From Istiophorus platypterus (taxonomy: Eukaryota > Chordata > Actinopteri > Istiophoriformes > Istiophoridae), in the NCBI GenBank assembly GCA_016859345.1, contig CM029112.1, positions 15,855,725 to 15,919,724 on the forward strand: a stretch of 64,000 bases of DNA, given 5' to 3'. A program made the translations under genes and the position numbers. Shown one piece after another: positions 16,441-29,484 of this stretch (position 1 is the stretch's first letter; each line of letters begins with the position of its first letter). Below the pieces are notes generated by a model. That model was not told the origin of the DNA, made no database searches, and saw nothing but the letters and a program-made list of their open reading frames with translations.

Positions 16441-19162
16441 AACATCCTGAAATATGGTTGTTGTACTCTTGATGTTACCACAGAATCACCATATAACTAA
16501 TGCTTGTAAATTATCTCTATATGTAGCAAAGCTGTTTTTTTTCTTCTCCGTTCTGTCCTTTTCTGTTTTTTTGGTTTTGCTTTGTTTGGGTTTCAACTCT
16601 GGCTTTTTCTGGACTTTTCTGTTTTGTTGAATGAATTATTTGGTGAATGCAAATAGTATCAATGCTTGATTATATTTTAGCAAAATGACTATCATATGTT
16701 GGTAGTAATTCAAGAACTCTAAAAGTCACAACTGTTGACTGAATTTGAAAAAAAAAAACAAACTCGCAGTGTCTGGCAACATCAAGCCACTTAAAAATGA
16801 CAATTGGAGCAGAGCAGAAATAGCTTATGTTATTGCTTTTATTTGGAGCTCTGAATTTTAATTAAAAAGCCTGTGAGATAAGTGTATTAATTTACCAATG
16901 TGGTTTCATTTTTTATAATCCAGCCCATAAGTTTGAGCTTATTTTTTCTTTGTATGTTGGTAAACATTATAGCCTCTCATTACACTATATGAATGCATAC
17001 AGTTGTCAGAGCTCAAATCCTTAAATTACAGCATGTGCAACTGGAAATTCATACACAGGTTCCAGACCAAGGACTTCAACAGAGTGCCCCCCAATAATAA
17101 ATAGTGATTACAAGTCAGAGCATTTGGAAGCAATTGTTATACATTTTGAAGAGCTGTGTTTTATTGACCTTTGACACTTTCTTCATACACCAGTAGAAAC
17201 ACCATTTTCCTACATTTAATCCAAGGTTTGCAGTCAAGAACAGTCCTATTTCAAGCATTACTCATCAGAGACCTTTCTTGTCTGCTTGATTTTGTTGCAA
17301 AACATTAATAACACTTCCAAAGTTTCATTTCACAAGCTGAAGAACCAACAGCCTCTTTGTCTTCCTGACATCATTCCTACGTCTGACTTTGTAATTATGA
17401 CTTAACAGCTGTGAAATAGGAACCTCAAACAAGTGCACGAAGGCAGGGAGACAACTGCTGGCACAATAAACTGTATATTTTTCCTTTTGGAGCAGTTATA
17501 TCTGAATTCCAAGTCATCAAAAACACATCAACAGTAGTAGGACTCTCTTCGGAAACCAAGCTTTGAGTAGTATTTGATAGGAGTTCCCCAGGGCTGAGAG
17601 CCTGCCCACCTGTTTATATACTGTATAATCTAATCGTGTTGTCTTTTATACCTGGTGAAATAAAATCATTACTTGGCAGTAGATGAACTCTCTCTTTCTC
17701 ACTTACACACACACACACACACATACACACACAGAGTCAAATACACGCTGATAAGGGAGGTAATTCATGCATAAGGTTGGGGGTTGTTTTTGCCAGTGGT
17801 GGGTCAATGGTCATTGCTTTGCACACACGTTTTGCCGGTCTCTCCTGTAAGCAGCAACACCCTTTGTCTCATTGGTGAAACGTTGGCAGATTCCACATTG
17901 TATTTGTTTCTCTGCTGTTTAGGCATCACCTCTCTCTTTTCTCTGTCTATCTCTCTTTTTAAAAACTCTCTTCAGGGTTGTTTTCTTACACGTCAGCCAA
18001 AGCCATGCGTACATGGCTAAGACAAGCCTGTAAATACAGAGGAGAGATGCTGAAATTCTCCACATCTTTTGTTTTCTTCAAGTGTGTATGGTAGATTATT
18101 TCACTTTCATTTCAAGTACACTCAACAGTGACGTGCAGAGTATCAACGTTTCCTCTTGTACATACCGGAAAAAACTGACTCAATGTTTGGAGCTTTTAGG
18201 TTTTCATTTGAGCAGTTCTTTACACTGGTATGCAGCAGTTGTGCTCTGGGTAGTTCCTTGCTAGAGAATTTTGATAGACAGTTCAAGCTAACGAAATTAA
18301 ACACAATGAAAATAATGTGATTCATTTTATAACTGGCAAGAATGTTCTTATTTCACTTTATTTCCCCATCCACAGGGAACAGACAGACAGGATTCAGTGT
18401 CCTGCTCCAGGACACTTCAGCCGGGTGGATATACTTTATGTTGATCTGGGGGTTTGACTCTGAATTCTCTGGCTGAAGGCCTGTCTCCCCTATTCCCAAT
18501 GAATAAATTATTAATGTTGTTGTAATGCTATGCCATTGCAAACCGTAGATTTTAGTTTCACTTTATAGAGTTTTATGGTTGCCTTCTGTCAACCTTTCTT
18601 TGCATTCCTATATCCATTCTTGAATGCTTTCATTATTATAAGCCAATCAATCTGAGAAGAGGAGGGTTAGAAACTGGCCAGAAAGAGAGGAAGAAACAAA
18701 TAAATAAAAACACGATACAGTGACCTAGTACAACATAGTAACAGTAAATATCCCCTTATCCTGATATTTACAGCTTAAAGTGAACAATAATAAATTAACA
18801 CAGGGACCTTTAGACAGGAAATTAAAATGGGTCCAATTATACCAGGACACCATGCTTTACTATGTATTTCAAGCTATCCGCTGTAGTATTTCTACAAGGA
18901 CTTACAGCAAACCATTCAGGACACTTTCTGTATTTTTTTAAATTTATTCATTTAGGGGATTTAGCATCTAGCAGGGAGTTGACAATCAAAAACATAAAAA
19001 AATTGATATTTTATTAACTAATTTTGCAATTTTTATATCTAAAAAAAATATATATATATATATATATATTCACCACAGAATGTTTTAAGTTTGATCATTT
19101 TCTGGGCCATAAAAACAAAAAAAATGTGGTGATTTGAACCTGAATTTATTTACCTGTTTACA
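16441..19162. other. Intergenic DNA upstream of tnrc6a, no gene recognised
   Basis: AT-rich. Near 18,390-18,425 the words 'cagtgtcctgctccaggaca' and 'cttcagccgggtggatatac' resemble a common fish SINE-like repeat tail. A short TA tract lies at about 19,048-19,069. No coding segment was recognised. Confidence 0.5.
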
Positions 19163-19637
19163 TTGCCCAGCCTTAGTCCGCACACATTAAGACGCTGTTT
19201 ACTCTCGGTGGAACACTTGAACTTTTTTGTTTATTATTTCGGATTTAACTTTCACGGATTGTTTGTTTGTTTGTTTGTTTGTCTTTTAGCCCCGATGCCT
19301 AACTCGATCCCCCGCCGACTTTTATCAACCCGAACGGAGACGCCGGCGTCTCTCGACCGGGGCCGCTCGCCTTCACCCGCTTTTCTCTTTTCCTTTTTCA
19401 CTCTTTCAATTTCTCTCGGCGCAGTCGCGCTGCCTTTCGCTCGCTTTGGTTTTCTCGGTCTAAAGGAAGTGGTGAACGAGTTTCCTGCCCTGTCTCCCCC
19501 CTCCAGAAACAGAAACACACACACACACACACACACACAGAGAGACACGGAGCCGAAGTGAACGCGGAGAGAGAGAGAGAGGAGGGGAAAGCAGAGCTCA
19601 AGCGAAAGAAGGTTTCAGCCAGCGGCGAGCGAAGAAA

Positions 19638-19673
19638 ATGGCGATCATGCAGAACGAATTCCTCCCCTCGTAG
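19638..19673 (+). other. uORF 1, 11 codons, in tnrc6a leader
   Basis: ATG with A at -3 and G at +4 (a strong start context) encodes MAIMQNEFLPS and then TAG. If transcribed it would be read before any main frame. That it is translated is inference. Confidence 0.4.
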
Positions 19674-19691
19674 ATGCTGCAAACGCGCTGA
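19674..19691 (+). other. uORF 2, 5 codons, abutting uORF 1
   Basis: The ATG immediately follows the TAG of uORF 1 (tagATG) and encodes MLQTR before TGA. Back-to-back stop and start codons can allow reinitiation. Function is inferred only. Confidence 0.35.
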
Positions 19692-19753
19692 ATTTCTTTT
19701 AGCCTTACAGCCGGCTTTCCTTTCCACTCTGTTGCACTTTATACTTCAATGAG

Positions 19754-21301
19754 GTGAGGCTGGTTTTTTTTTTACTGTGTTTTGAGGGACGGGGACGGTC
19801 TCTCTTTTTTTTTTTTCCTGTCGAGCTAATGTACACAGGGTCCGGAGCAGAGAGAGAGACCGGGGGCTGGTGTGGATAAGTTGAGCAGCCGCTGTTGTTT
19901 GGTTAGCCCCCCCGACCGAGCTATGCTAGCCTGGCGTCCGGCTAGCGCTCGGTTTGCGTTGCGGTTTTGCAAAACGAAAACGTTAAAAGGCATCGACCGA
20001 CGGTCGGTGGACGGTGGTCGGTGGACGGCGGATGCATTAGCTTGCAGACGACCGACCGCCTCAAGGCCACCGTGACAAACACTTGTGTTTTTCGGCATCT
20101 CAGCCCTGCGCTAACCATAACTAGTCCGAGCGTCGGTTAACCTTAACGCTAGCTCGCCGGACGTTTGTCAATAATATCCGTACTTCGCGACATATTAACG
20201 TCTCCGATGAGTTGTTTATCTGGGGTCTGTCTATTTTCTGCCGATTCGACGTAGCAGTGTGTTTGTTAAAACGCCGTAAGAGCTAAAATTTGAAACAAGA
20301 CCGGGTAAGTTAACTAGCCTCTTCTTAACGTTAGCATCCGGCTAGCGCTAGCATCCGTGCTAATTTGACGACGCAGGTTGCTCGGCGGTGACCCCGGCCG
20401 ATCCCCCCCAGCTTTTCGGCGACTTGCACCGGGGACGCGGCGTCTCGGGTGTCGTTTAATATCCGAAAAGCGTTGCGGTGAACCACGATATCGTTGTAAA
20501 TTAGGTGGGTGAAATTGTTAATCTTTGCAAGAGTTGGGCTTCGGTCGGGGAGTCTTACACCCCCTGTCGGCAGAGGGGCGTAGCAGCTGGTTAGCTCAAT
20601 ACCAGACCTCCGCTTTGCTGGTTTTTCCGTCATATTCACCTAACTTGTTACACTCAGCTGCAACGCTGCAAAGTCGACCCGACCATGTAAGATTTAAACC
20701 GGGGCGACTGTATTTAGATGGCCCGGTTAATTCCATTGTTAGTCTTGGCTGCGCTGGAAAAATACCAGACTCGAGAGAAGCCATGTTGGTTAAGCTGAAA
20801 GTCAGGCTACAGCTGAGATAATGGCCGATCAGGACCAGATCTGTAACTCTGACCTGCACACACACTCCCTGTGTCTTTATCTGTCATTCTCAGACACACA
20901 TTCTCTATTGACCTTGTAAAGCACCGGTTTGAGGGGCCCTGGTATTGCATTGCTACGATCGTGCATTGTCCTGTTATGCAGTTCAACCTGCATTTCCACA
21001 TCGTCTTGTTGAAATACCCTTTCATGCAGCAATTACTCTGGAGTGTCACTGTTTGTTTGTTTTCCCTTATGCTGATTGTGAGGGTTATGTGCATGTGTTT
21101 TAGCCCGTACACCACGAATAATTAATTTACAGCATTTTAATGGATTTAAATGCACCATTTCAGGTTTAGCACTTGGCATGTTGTTTAATCACAATAAACA
21201 ATTATACCGATACAACCGAATCACCTTCACCTTCTGCAGGGTACCTTTTTATTTGTGAACGACAGAGAGAATAATCTTTCTATGTCTGCATTCTCTTTCA
21301 G
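19754..21301 (+). other. tnrc6a: tnrc6a intron 1
   Basis: GT-AG intron. The first kilobase is CpG-rich and probably regulatory. A strong donor at 20,305 and an ATGGCCGAT word near 20,821 mark possible alternative first exons. No coding segment recognised. Confidence 0.55.
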
Positions 21302-21353
21302 AGATTCGGAATCGGAAGCTGTTGCCACCAAAGAAACTGAAGCATCTTAACAG
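21302..21353 (+). pseudogene. tnrc6a: tnrc6a exon 2, broken N-terminal coding exon
   Basis: The 52-bp exon lies between CTCTTTCAG and GTGAGTG. Joined to exon 1 it reads MRDSESEAVATKETEAS and then TAA. The opening closely resembles human TNRC6A, which begins MRELEAKATKD, so homology is clear, but the stop lies three codons from the exon end. In vertebrates with the long form the frame continues. The exon may therefore be a leftover now acting as leader with a 17-codon uORF, or the stop may be bypassed by an isoform I cannot see. Confidence 0.6.
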
Positions 21354-24236
21354 GTGAGTGTGACAGCATGAAAGCACACATATATGCACACTTAACTATG
21401 GAGCATGTGTACTAGTTTACATCATTTTTCTAGCCGCTTTTCTTTAGATGATAGCAGAATCTATGTATTCCTGTGTGCAGTGAGCTGCTAAACAGTTGTG
21501 TGTGTGTGTGTGTCTGTATGTGTGGGTCAGGGGGACACAGGACGGGCAGCTGCTGCTTATGCAAGCACATGCAGTTCCGTTTGAATTGAATTGGAGGGTC
21601 TGGGTTGGTCTAGGCCGTATTGTGCTGAGTAAGCTTTGCTGTTTTAAAATCGCTAAATGAGAAGCCAGAGTCCTGATGTTTTGTGTGTAGAGAGGTGTTT
21701 GTGCAGCTCATTGTGTCCATACAGTTGGTCTACATGCACGCACACAATAGAGCCGTGGACCACCAGTAGTCCATTACCCCGCTCCAAGGGTCGCGTTTAA
21801 TGTGTTTGCTGTTTTAGATCCTGAATCTGTTAATGAATCTTCTTGTCATGCTCAATTTCACTAATTTTTTTTTGTTATGATTGTGCAGAAATTTTAGACA
21901 GCTGAGGTATCAACTCCTCGTTCTTGAAACTTCTCATCTCCAAAAGTGTCGTCTGTTGTCAGTGTTGTTGTGTGTTGTTCAAACAAGACATGTAAAACAT
22001 GTCAACTGCCTTGCTTGAATGTCAGTTGTCCCATTTATAGTAAAATATATTGGTTGTGTTTCACGGTTTGAAAATATTGTTCCGCTAATGACTTCATAAA
22101 GGATTCTGTTATGCTGGTTTGTTTGGAGTTTGTTACTAAAGACCAGTGATGTTACATTTTCCCAGCATTGTTGCATATTTTCCTGTGTGTGAGTGCTGCT
22201 GAAGTAATGTACGGGGAAGCAATATAAATACCCTTAGATGTAAAGTAACATGAGTTATTTTATCATGTAATAAGTTACATTTACAGCTGAATTTCCCAGA
22301 CTAACATTTAAATTATTTGTCACATTGGATTCATGTGTCATTTGATCTTTTACGTGAGCTTGAAATGTTTTATCTCACAGTTTAACTCAGCTTAATTCTG
22401 GAATGAGCAAATTTTGAAATTACTGCAATTTGCATTAGATAAATCAGATGGGATTTCACTGTTTTTGTTCCATAAATAACACATTCCTAACAGTACAGTG
22501 TTGCTTGAGGGCATTACCATTTCAATTCATAGTTTTTGGGAAGGCAGTTTACTTTTGTTGAAGGAAAAAAAAAAGATGTATTTTCCTTAAGTTTACAGGT
22601 AGCATTTAGTGGCTATGTCAACAGAAGGCAGACTACACTATCATAAATTTAATACATTTATAGCATTTTTGGCACCAGTGGGGACTTACTTACATACTTG
22701 GAGATAAAAACTGAATAAGCCTCCAGCATTCTTACTCCGAAGCCCTTAAGTTATGCATAAAGCAAAGCTAGAATGTGAGCAGGTTCCCAGACACAGGATC
22801 ACCACCCGACTTGATCACAGACACACAAAAGTCCAGTTTATTACTTTTGGGGCTGTTGTCTTTTTTGGGGGGGGGGTTGCAATCATAACACAATGACAAG
22901 CTAATGTGGAATTAGTTGTGGGTAGTGTTATTTACTTCGATTTTGTAGAACAATGGGCTGTTTAGCTTCACTTTCACTTTAGGTTGTTGTCTAGCTCCAT
23001 TCCTAAAATTCTTGATCTCTAAACATATTTTCATTCTTGTCTAAAAATATCAAGATGTTCTAGGGGTTTATAAATTGTTGAAACTTTTGCACTGTAAACT
23101 AAATAAAATGACTAAATGCTTGAATAACCATCTTGAGATTGTTGTTTTGGGAAATTAATGCTGCAGTGCTATAAATTCTTGAAGTCTTGCAACACTGCTA
23201 CATTAGTTGGGGATCAGATAGTTGAACATTGTCTCTTTGAGCAGTGAAGGCACATCTGCAGATAGTCGTGAGACTGGAATAAACAAGTAGCAGGAATTGA
23301 GCACTTGATGCCATTAACCTGTTCAGGCTCTAACAGGATGCAAGCCACTCAAGGACAATTTTATGTGAGCAAATCTTTTAAGCAGTTTGGATGGGCAATT
23401 ATGTCTTTGACTTTTCAATTTGAATCAAATTAATATAGATTGTGAGTCAGAAGTTTGTAGTACAAAACCTTTAGCTTAATTCCACTTTTATCCCTGCTGT
23501 AATTGTTTTGGATTTAAACATTATGATACAAAATGTCAATATACTTTATATATAATATATATAATTATTAGAATATATAAATCTATTTACTATTATTGTT
23601 GTTATTGTTATTGTAATAATAGTCTTGTTTCTGCATTCTGTGCAGTCCCAGGTTGCTTGATGCCATATGTCCGAATGTGAAAACACGGCAATAAAAGCAG
23701 TTTATAATTGTCCATTTATGATGGTTTACTATAGTCTATGTCCTATTTTTGTTCGCTGAAAACTGCCTTCTTTGTGGCTGAATATCCTAAACTGTATACG
23801 ATTTGAAGAAAACTGGATTTGCCATTAAACACAATTCCTTTGTTCTTGACTTCAGTCGTATAGGAGGGAAAAAAACACAAACTTGAAAATGCATTTTATA
23901 AACCTACGAAAAGCCTCGCTGTTGGATATACTTTGAATCACAAGTTGCCCCACCCTCCTCTGCCGGCAGCAAAATTGAATTGCTTTTTTCAGCCAGAAAT
24001 ATCATATTGCCTCTCTTAAGTTACCATGACCTGAAATGAACCGGTCTGATTTTAACCTCTGCCGAAACGACAGGTTTATGCAGCCAGGCTGGAAATGTCA
24101 CATCTTGCAATGTCAGCCTCACAACGCATTCCCTGTTGGACTGTTTTGATGAGGGGTTACCCCTTGTCATTCACGAATTGAGTGATTGCGTTCCCGAACG
24201 GAGTCTCCGGTGTTTACTCTCTGTGAGAACATGCTA

Positions 24237-24277
24237 ATGCAAATTGATGCAAATGTTGCAGTGTTGTACATGCAAAT
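24237..24277. promoter_or_regulatory. Cluster of three POU octamer motifs
   Basis: ATGCAAAT occurs perfectly three times, at 24,237-24,244, 24,247-24,254 and 24,270-24,277, all in the same direction. It lies inside a non-repetitive, relatively CpG-containing stretch (about 24,060-24,300) of an AT-rich intron. ATGCAAAT is the consensus for POU-domain factors (Oct family). The cluster is a credible intronic enhancer, but activity and target are inference. Confidence 0.5.
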
Positions 24278-25190
24278 TAGCCACGCGACTACCCCCTGGT
24301 TTTTGTTCTTCGGGGCCCTTGTGATAGTGTGTGTTTGTAGATTCTCATCTCTATTGGTTTGTGTTTGGGTATGTGTCTGGTGTGTTTGTGTGAAAACAGC
24401 TATATAGGCAAGGGTCCAAATGCAATCAAGATTCTGTCTCTTGTAAATTTAACAGTCCTTGCCAGCTTCACTGCATGACTCGCTGCTGTGAGTGAAGATT
24501 GCTCTTACAGGGTTTGAGGATGCAGTAGTCTAAAATCTCAGACTACTGATCTCTACCACCTCAGAAATCCAAATATAGTTTAATTAATTATTTTTAAAGC
24601 ATTCAGCTTTATTTGACACCAGGAAGGAAAGGACGCAGGAAAAAAGGCAAGTAGGAAGCATCAAAGTCTGTCGGTACATTGAACCTGCAAGAGCAGAGGT
24701 AGCTTTAAACTTTACTGAATGTAGAAAATTCCCAAAAGTTAAAATCAGAAATCAAGGGAGAAAAAAATTACATAGAAATAGTAATTTGAACCAAGATGGT
24801 TTTTCCTGTTCAATTTGGCTCACAATGAATTGCAGAGTGAAACGTGACATCACTAGTGACCTTTTACAGCTATTTTGCTCTTTTTTCATTCGTCTGCTGC
24901 TCTTTATTCTTTCCAGCTCTCCCCGTCTCAAGATGGAAAAACCAAAAAGGATGGACTTAATAGTAGTATCAACTGTCCAGATTGTTATTTTATCAACTTA
25001 AAATACAACAAAGACCATATTTAGAGATGAGATATTTTTGGAAACTAATGCCTCTTCTGCAGTCTGGTGATGTGTATGTTACACTGAAAATGGCAGGCCC
25101 TTTCCATCTGAATTTTGTAGTAAAGTGAAGCAACACAATAAATATAGAATTAAAATGTAGTATGTCGATGACCAAGACAATATTACAGTC

Positions 25191-25440
25191 TAGGGATGCA
25201 ACTAAAAACTTATTTTAGTTAGGATTTAATGTGTTTCTCAATTAACTGGTTGCTTTTGTCTATGTATTTCTCTCTTATCCAAATTGTCATATTTAGACTT
25301 CTCGTTGTGTCTGACCAGTTGTCCAAAACTTGAGGATATCAAACTCACTGAAATGAATCAGAGAAAAGCAGAGAATGCTCAGATTTTTTAAGCTGGTATC
25401 TTAACATTGGCATTTTTGCATAAAATTTTAACACTGTTAA
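25191..25440. mobile_element. hAT-like MITE, truncated copy
   Basis: Begins 'tagggatgcaactaaaaact', the left end of the percomorph MITE family seen also at 14,625 and 33,490, and continues with its internal words ('ttgtgtctgaccagttgtcc', 'aatcagagaaaagcagagaa'). The right end is lost. Non-coding. Confidence 0.6.
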
Positions 25441-28400
25441 CTGATGATGGAAAGAAAAAAAAAAAACCAAGTGACATGCGCATTTTGAGCGTGGGCTTTG
25501 AGGTACATGTTTCTGGTTTACCTGGTGCTGATGTATAATTGCACACTGGCTAGATGGACTGACATCCGTTTGAATCGCTCCGTGGCGTCTTGGACAGAAA
25601 TCCATTCCCTCTAATATCATTTCACAACTTCAATTTTATTCACATTTAGTACATACTGAACTTGCTGAAGATAATCTCCTTTACAAGGAGCTGCAGTCAC
25701 GCACTTTTCAGACAAACGGGGAAGGACAATTACATCTAGTGGCCTAATTCATCATGGTTGTAACGGACTCATTAAAGAACAGTAACAGGAAGCACATGGT
25801 CAGTACTTGTCAGGTGAGCAGGATTAGGCAAGAGGTGCTAATAATCAAGTTTAGCATATACTGAAAGCCACAATTACCACATATTTGAGGCAATGCCCAA
25901 AAACTGTATAAATATATAATACACCAACGTGTAAGGTTTGAAAAAACTTAGATAGTGAAATAAATAGCATGAGGTAAGTGTTCAAAATAAAGGTTATTGT
26001 CTAAGTCAGCTGCCACTTACTGGCAAGGGAAAGCCCGTTTTTGATGTGTAATGATTTTCTGAGTGGGTCCACCTTGTTAAACCCTGACTCCTGTCCTGAC
26101 AGACAGACAGACACATACCGCACCTGAAGCCATGACCTATAAAGGTGATAGTTAATGTGAGTGCCCACTAGGGCTATTTTCAGATCATACACAGCCCTGC
26201 ATCCAAAAACTGCAGACTGCTTTGGCGTGGGCTTGTTTCAAAAAGTATTTATTAGAAAACGACGTATGAAAGACAAACTCCAGTCTGAATTGTACATCCA
26301 TGAGTTTTGAAGCTTATTAGATGCCAGGACTCTTCACAGCACTTTTTAATAATATGAAACAAGATTTTACAACTCAGCAAAAAAATGTCTAAAATTAGCT
26401 TTTTCTAGTCTCTTAAATGTTTGATTTGCCATTGTCTTTGTTGTCCGTCTCTGTAAATAACAAAAATGTTTTGGGCTGTTGGCTGGACAAAACAAGCATT
26501 ATGTAGGTTCCAGCTTGGGGCCTTGAAACTTTTTCATGATTTTATCGACCCAACAGTTTTTTTTAACCAAGTTAGTTGCAATCTAAAAATTTTCGGTGAT
26601 AAAATGGTTCTTTACATCTTTTTTGCTTAGCTAAAATGCTGAACTATTTAATGCAGCTATAGTCTGGGATTGTTTTTGGTTGTTTTTCTTTTCTTCACTT
26701 CCATCCTGGGCCTAGTTTAGTATACAACAAACCATAAAACTTTTTTCCTTTCTCCTCTTCTGGCTGCCTTGGTCATCAGTGTCTCTTGGTTTGCTTTGGG
26801 GGACTGGAGGCCCCCCCCTCCCCGTCAGCTGTAGCTGTCGGGGGATGGGCAATTGTCGGTCCATTCATAAACAGATGCTATCCATGGTGTGTATGCGTAC
26901 ACTCCAGGAGGGCCCCCACCATGCTCCGCTGTTGTTTAATCCTGAGCCATCTGCTGAAGCACTTGATGGTTGGAAAGGAGGGGAGGAAGGAGATGGGGGA
27001 AGTGTGGGAACAGAGGGAGAAGGGTGGCGTCAAAAGGCAGTATAAAAAAACCCCACCTATCTCTGTTTGCATTTAATTTTGTTGTAATAGATTAAGACAA
27101 ACAGCTGATTTGTCTATTAAACACATTTGCACGGATAGTTGTAAGTGCTGATTTTAAGACCACACGCAATACTCAAAATCCTGCATGTGTGTGTCACATT
27201 TGATAGACATATCAGATGTGGTGGTTTCTCAAGAAATTATGAAATTTTTTTTAATTTCCTTTTTTCACAGGGACATTGCACACTAATCAGTGTCTCTCTA
27301 AATGTGGTAATTGTAAGAAGTGGCAGATTTTCAAATGTCCCTTTGCCAGTTGCTAAATTAGCCATTAGATTTAAATGATCAGATGGTGCAGTCTTGATGG
27401 GGGTGTCTCTGTCTGTTTCACAGTATTTAAACACAGTAAGTTTTCAGTCTTAGTCGAATTAAATCTAAAAATGTATATAATATTTAGTCTTAGTTACTGA
27501 ATATTTTGGATCTTAGTCTTTAATGCAGTAATCGAATCTGCCATTAAACATTAGTTAGCTTGTACAATGCAAAATCTTATATCAGCATGTTATCTTTGAT
27601 AGATACTACAAGAGCATTTTAATATTTTTGAGCCTCTGTGCAATTATCAAATGAAAATGGTACCAAATGATTAAAAATTTGATGCCGAAACTTTGGTCAC
27701 TATCTAAGTTGTTTCAACATCTCTGTGCGTCTGTCTGTTTATAGCTAAGGTAAGTGCTGTGCTGTAATCCCATTAGCGGATTAGACTTTCTCCTGCAGGC
27801 TAAATGGCACACCCACTGGGACCAGTGCAGCTAAACTTAACACTCACTGAGGGAGAAGCTACAGTCTGATTATAAACTAATAGGACATTAATTGGAAGAC
27901 CTTATTTCTTTTTGGTAATAAAAGAGTATTTATGCATTTTCATCAGCCAAGCAAAATGAAAATATTTTATTAAAAATATTTAAGTGTACCAGTTTCCTCT
28001 TGTGATGCCAGATGTTTTCATCTTGTTTCATGTAGTCAACTAGCAATGTAAACCAGTGTAATACTCCTAATATTACTTTGGGTATTGGCAACGTTAATGT
28101 GAATCTGCTCTGTTCTTTGAAAACTCATTGTGTGACCAAAGCACAGGATGCTGAACCTAAAAGAAAGTATTGGAGTATATAAGGTGTTCAACATAGAATT
28201 TTCTCCATCGGCTCTTTGGCCAGTAGATCAGAATTTAACTGGCCTGGAAGTGAAAAAAATGAGAACTTTTTTTCTCCCCTTGTGTTTAATAATTTAAGAA
28301 TTATAGGGGCCCTATGTTGCAACACATCAGAAAGACATTTTAATCATTCCCTTACACTATAATACATTAGGTAAATATTTACATAATTAAGGAGTACAGT

Positions 28401-28926
28401 AACATACATTGTAGGGATGACATATTAGTAGTAGTAGTATTAGTAATAGATTGACCAGCCATTGGTGGCTGGCCAGTGGCTGGTCAATGAACTTGCAAAA
28501 ATTTTACTGGCCCTGGGCCATTTGTTATGTTAGACCCTGATAAATTCTGCAACCAGTGATTATTTTCATTATAGAATAATTTATTGAACCCATTTGGATT
28601 TATCAGTTCATTGTTCCTACAAACTAATACATTTTGACACTTGTAACAAAGTTTTTCTGTGCTCATCTTAAACCAGATGCTTTTCTTTCGCTTCTGACCC
28701 CAAATCAGGTCCTTTATGAGTAAATGATTTTAATCTCATCAGTTGTTAGGAAGGAAAGCAGCAACCTCACCTCAGTGCATCCACTTTCCTCTCTAAAGTT
28801 TGTTTAGATTTCTCTTTGTATATATGAAAAAACAAACAAAAAATTGGTCAAGCTCGGTCATGCCACATTAAACCATAAGATAGCAAATTCAGCGCAAGTA
28901 ATGGTATCTCCTGTTGTCCTCCACAG

Positions 28927-29024
28927 GGATCACACCCATAGAGGGAAGAACAGTGGATGGAAGAGAGAGAGAGACGGAGAGTGTGAAGAGGAAGGAGGAT
29001 AAGAAAATAAAGACTGGACAAAAG
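28927..29024 (+). pseudogene. tnrc6a: tnrc6a exon 3, lysine-rich N-terminal exon out of frame
   Basis: The 98-bp segment lies between CCTCCACAG and GTGAGAG. In one frame it encodes a charged peptide ending RKEDKKIKTGQK, like the lysine-rich segment of the TNRC6A/B N-terminus (KKKDDKKKKEAAQKK in human TNRC6A). That frame needs one extra base from exon 2, but exon 2 ends in phase 0 after its own stop, and the alternative phase through exon 2 has a TGA. It is a real exon by borders and homology, but probably untranslated now. Confidence 0.55.
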
Positions 29025-29484
29025 GTGAGAGAACATGTTGTGGCTTCTGTCAGGAGCGTTGGGATAGTTGTCTTCGTGTTCTGGGTACAAAATGAAAAAT
29101 TCAACAATAGAATTCTGCAAAGATCACAACATGATATGATCCAACTGCAAGTCGATTTAAATAATATTGCTCAGCCCTAAGTCCAATTGTTTGTGATGGT
29201 GTGCTATTGATAGTGTAGTGGTCTTTTGTATGGACTCAGTCTCTGTAATTTATTAGTATCTGCTGCTTCCAGGACACTAGTGTCTGTTCACCTTGCACAG
29301 AGCTATTTATCTACAATGAGCAGCGTGACATTAAAACGGTAAGGTCCAGCCCTAATGCTGTTCAATGGTCCCATTTTGCCAACAACCAAATGTTGTTCTG
29401 CACTGTAAGGAAGTATAAGATAAATATTACATATCAACATAATTGTACTCTAGGTAGTAAAAATGGAACACTGGAACTTAAAAT

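Larger units (their letters stand above)
19500..19753 (+). other. tnrc6a: tnrc6a exon 1 (5' end approximate)
   Basis: The 3' border is a donor, CAATGAG|GTGAGG, at 19,753. The last five bases, ATGAG, join exon 2 to read ATG AGA, the Met-Arg that opens the long form of vertebrate TNRC6A. The left edge is only an estimate, placed within the CpG-rich segment. The exon also carries two very short upstream open frames. The ancestral start codon at 19,749 now opens a frame that closes in exon 2. Confidence 0.6.
19163..20800 (+). promoter_or_regulatory. tnrc6a: CpG-rich promoter region of tnrc6a
   Basis: Base composition shifts sharply from AT-rich flanks to CpG-rich sequence between about 19,290 and 20,760, covering exon 1 and the start of intron 1. 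No TATA box is obvious. An AAAATGGCG word at 19,635-19,643 resembles a YY1 site of the kind placed at the start of TATA-less genes. A second near-perfect splice donor (GTAAGT at 20,305) could end an alternative first exon. The transcription start itself cannot be fixed from sequence. Confidence 0.7.
21354..28926 (+). other. tnrc6a: tnrc6a intron 2, 7.6 kb
   Basis: Large AT-rich intron without coding segments. It contains the three-octamer cluster at 24,237-24,277 and a hAT-like MITE at 25,191-25,440. G-runs and short homopolymers are otherwise unremarkable. Confidence 0.55.
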
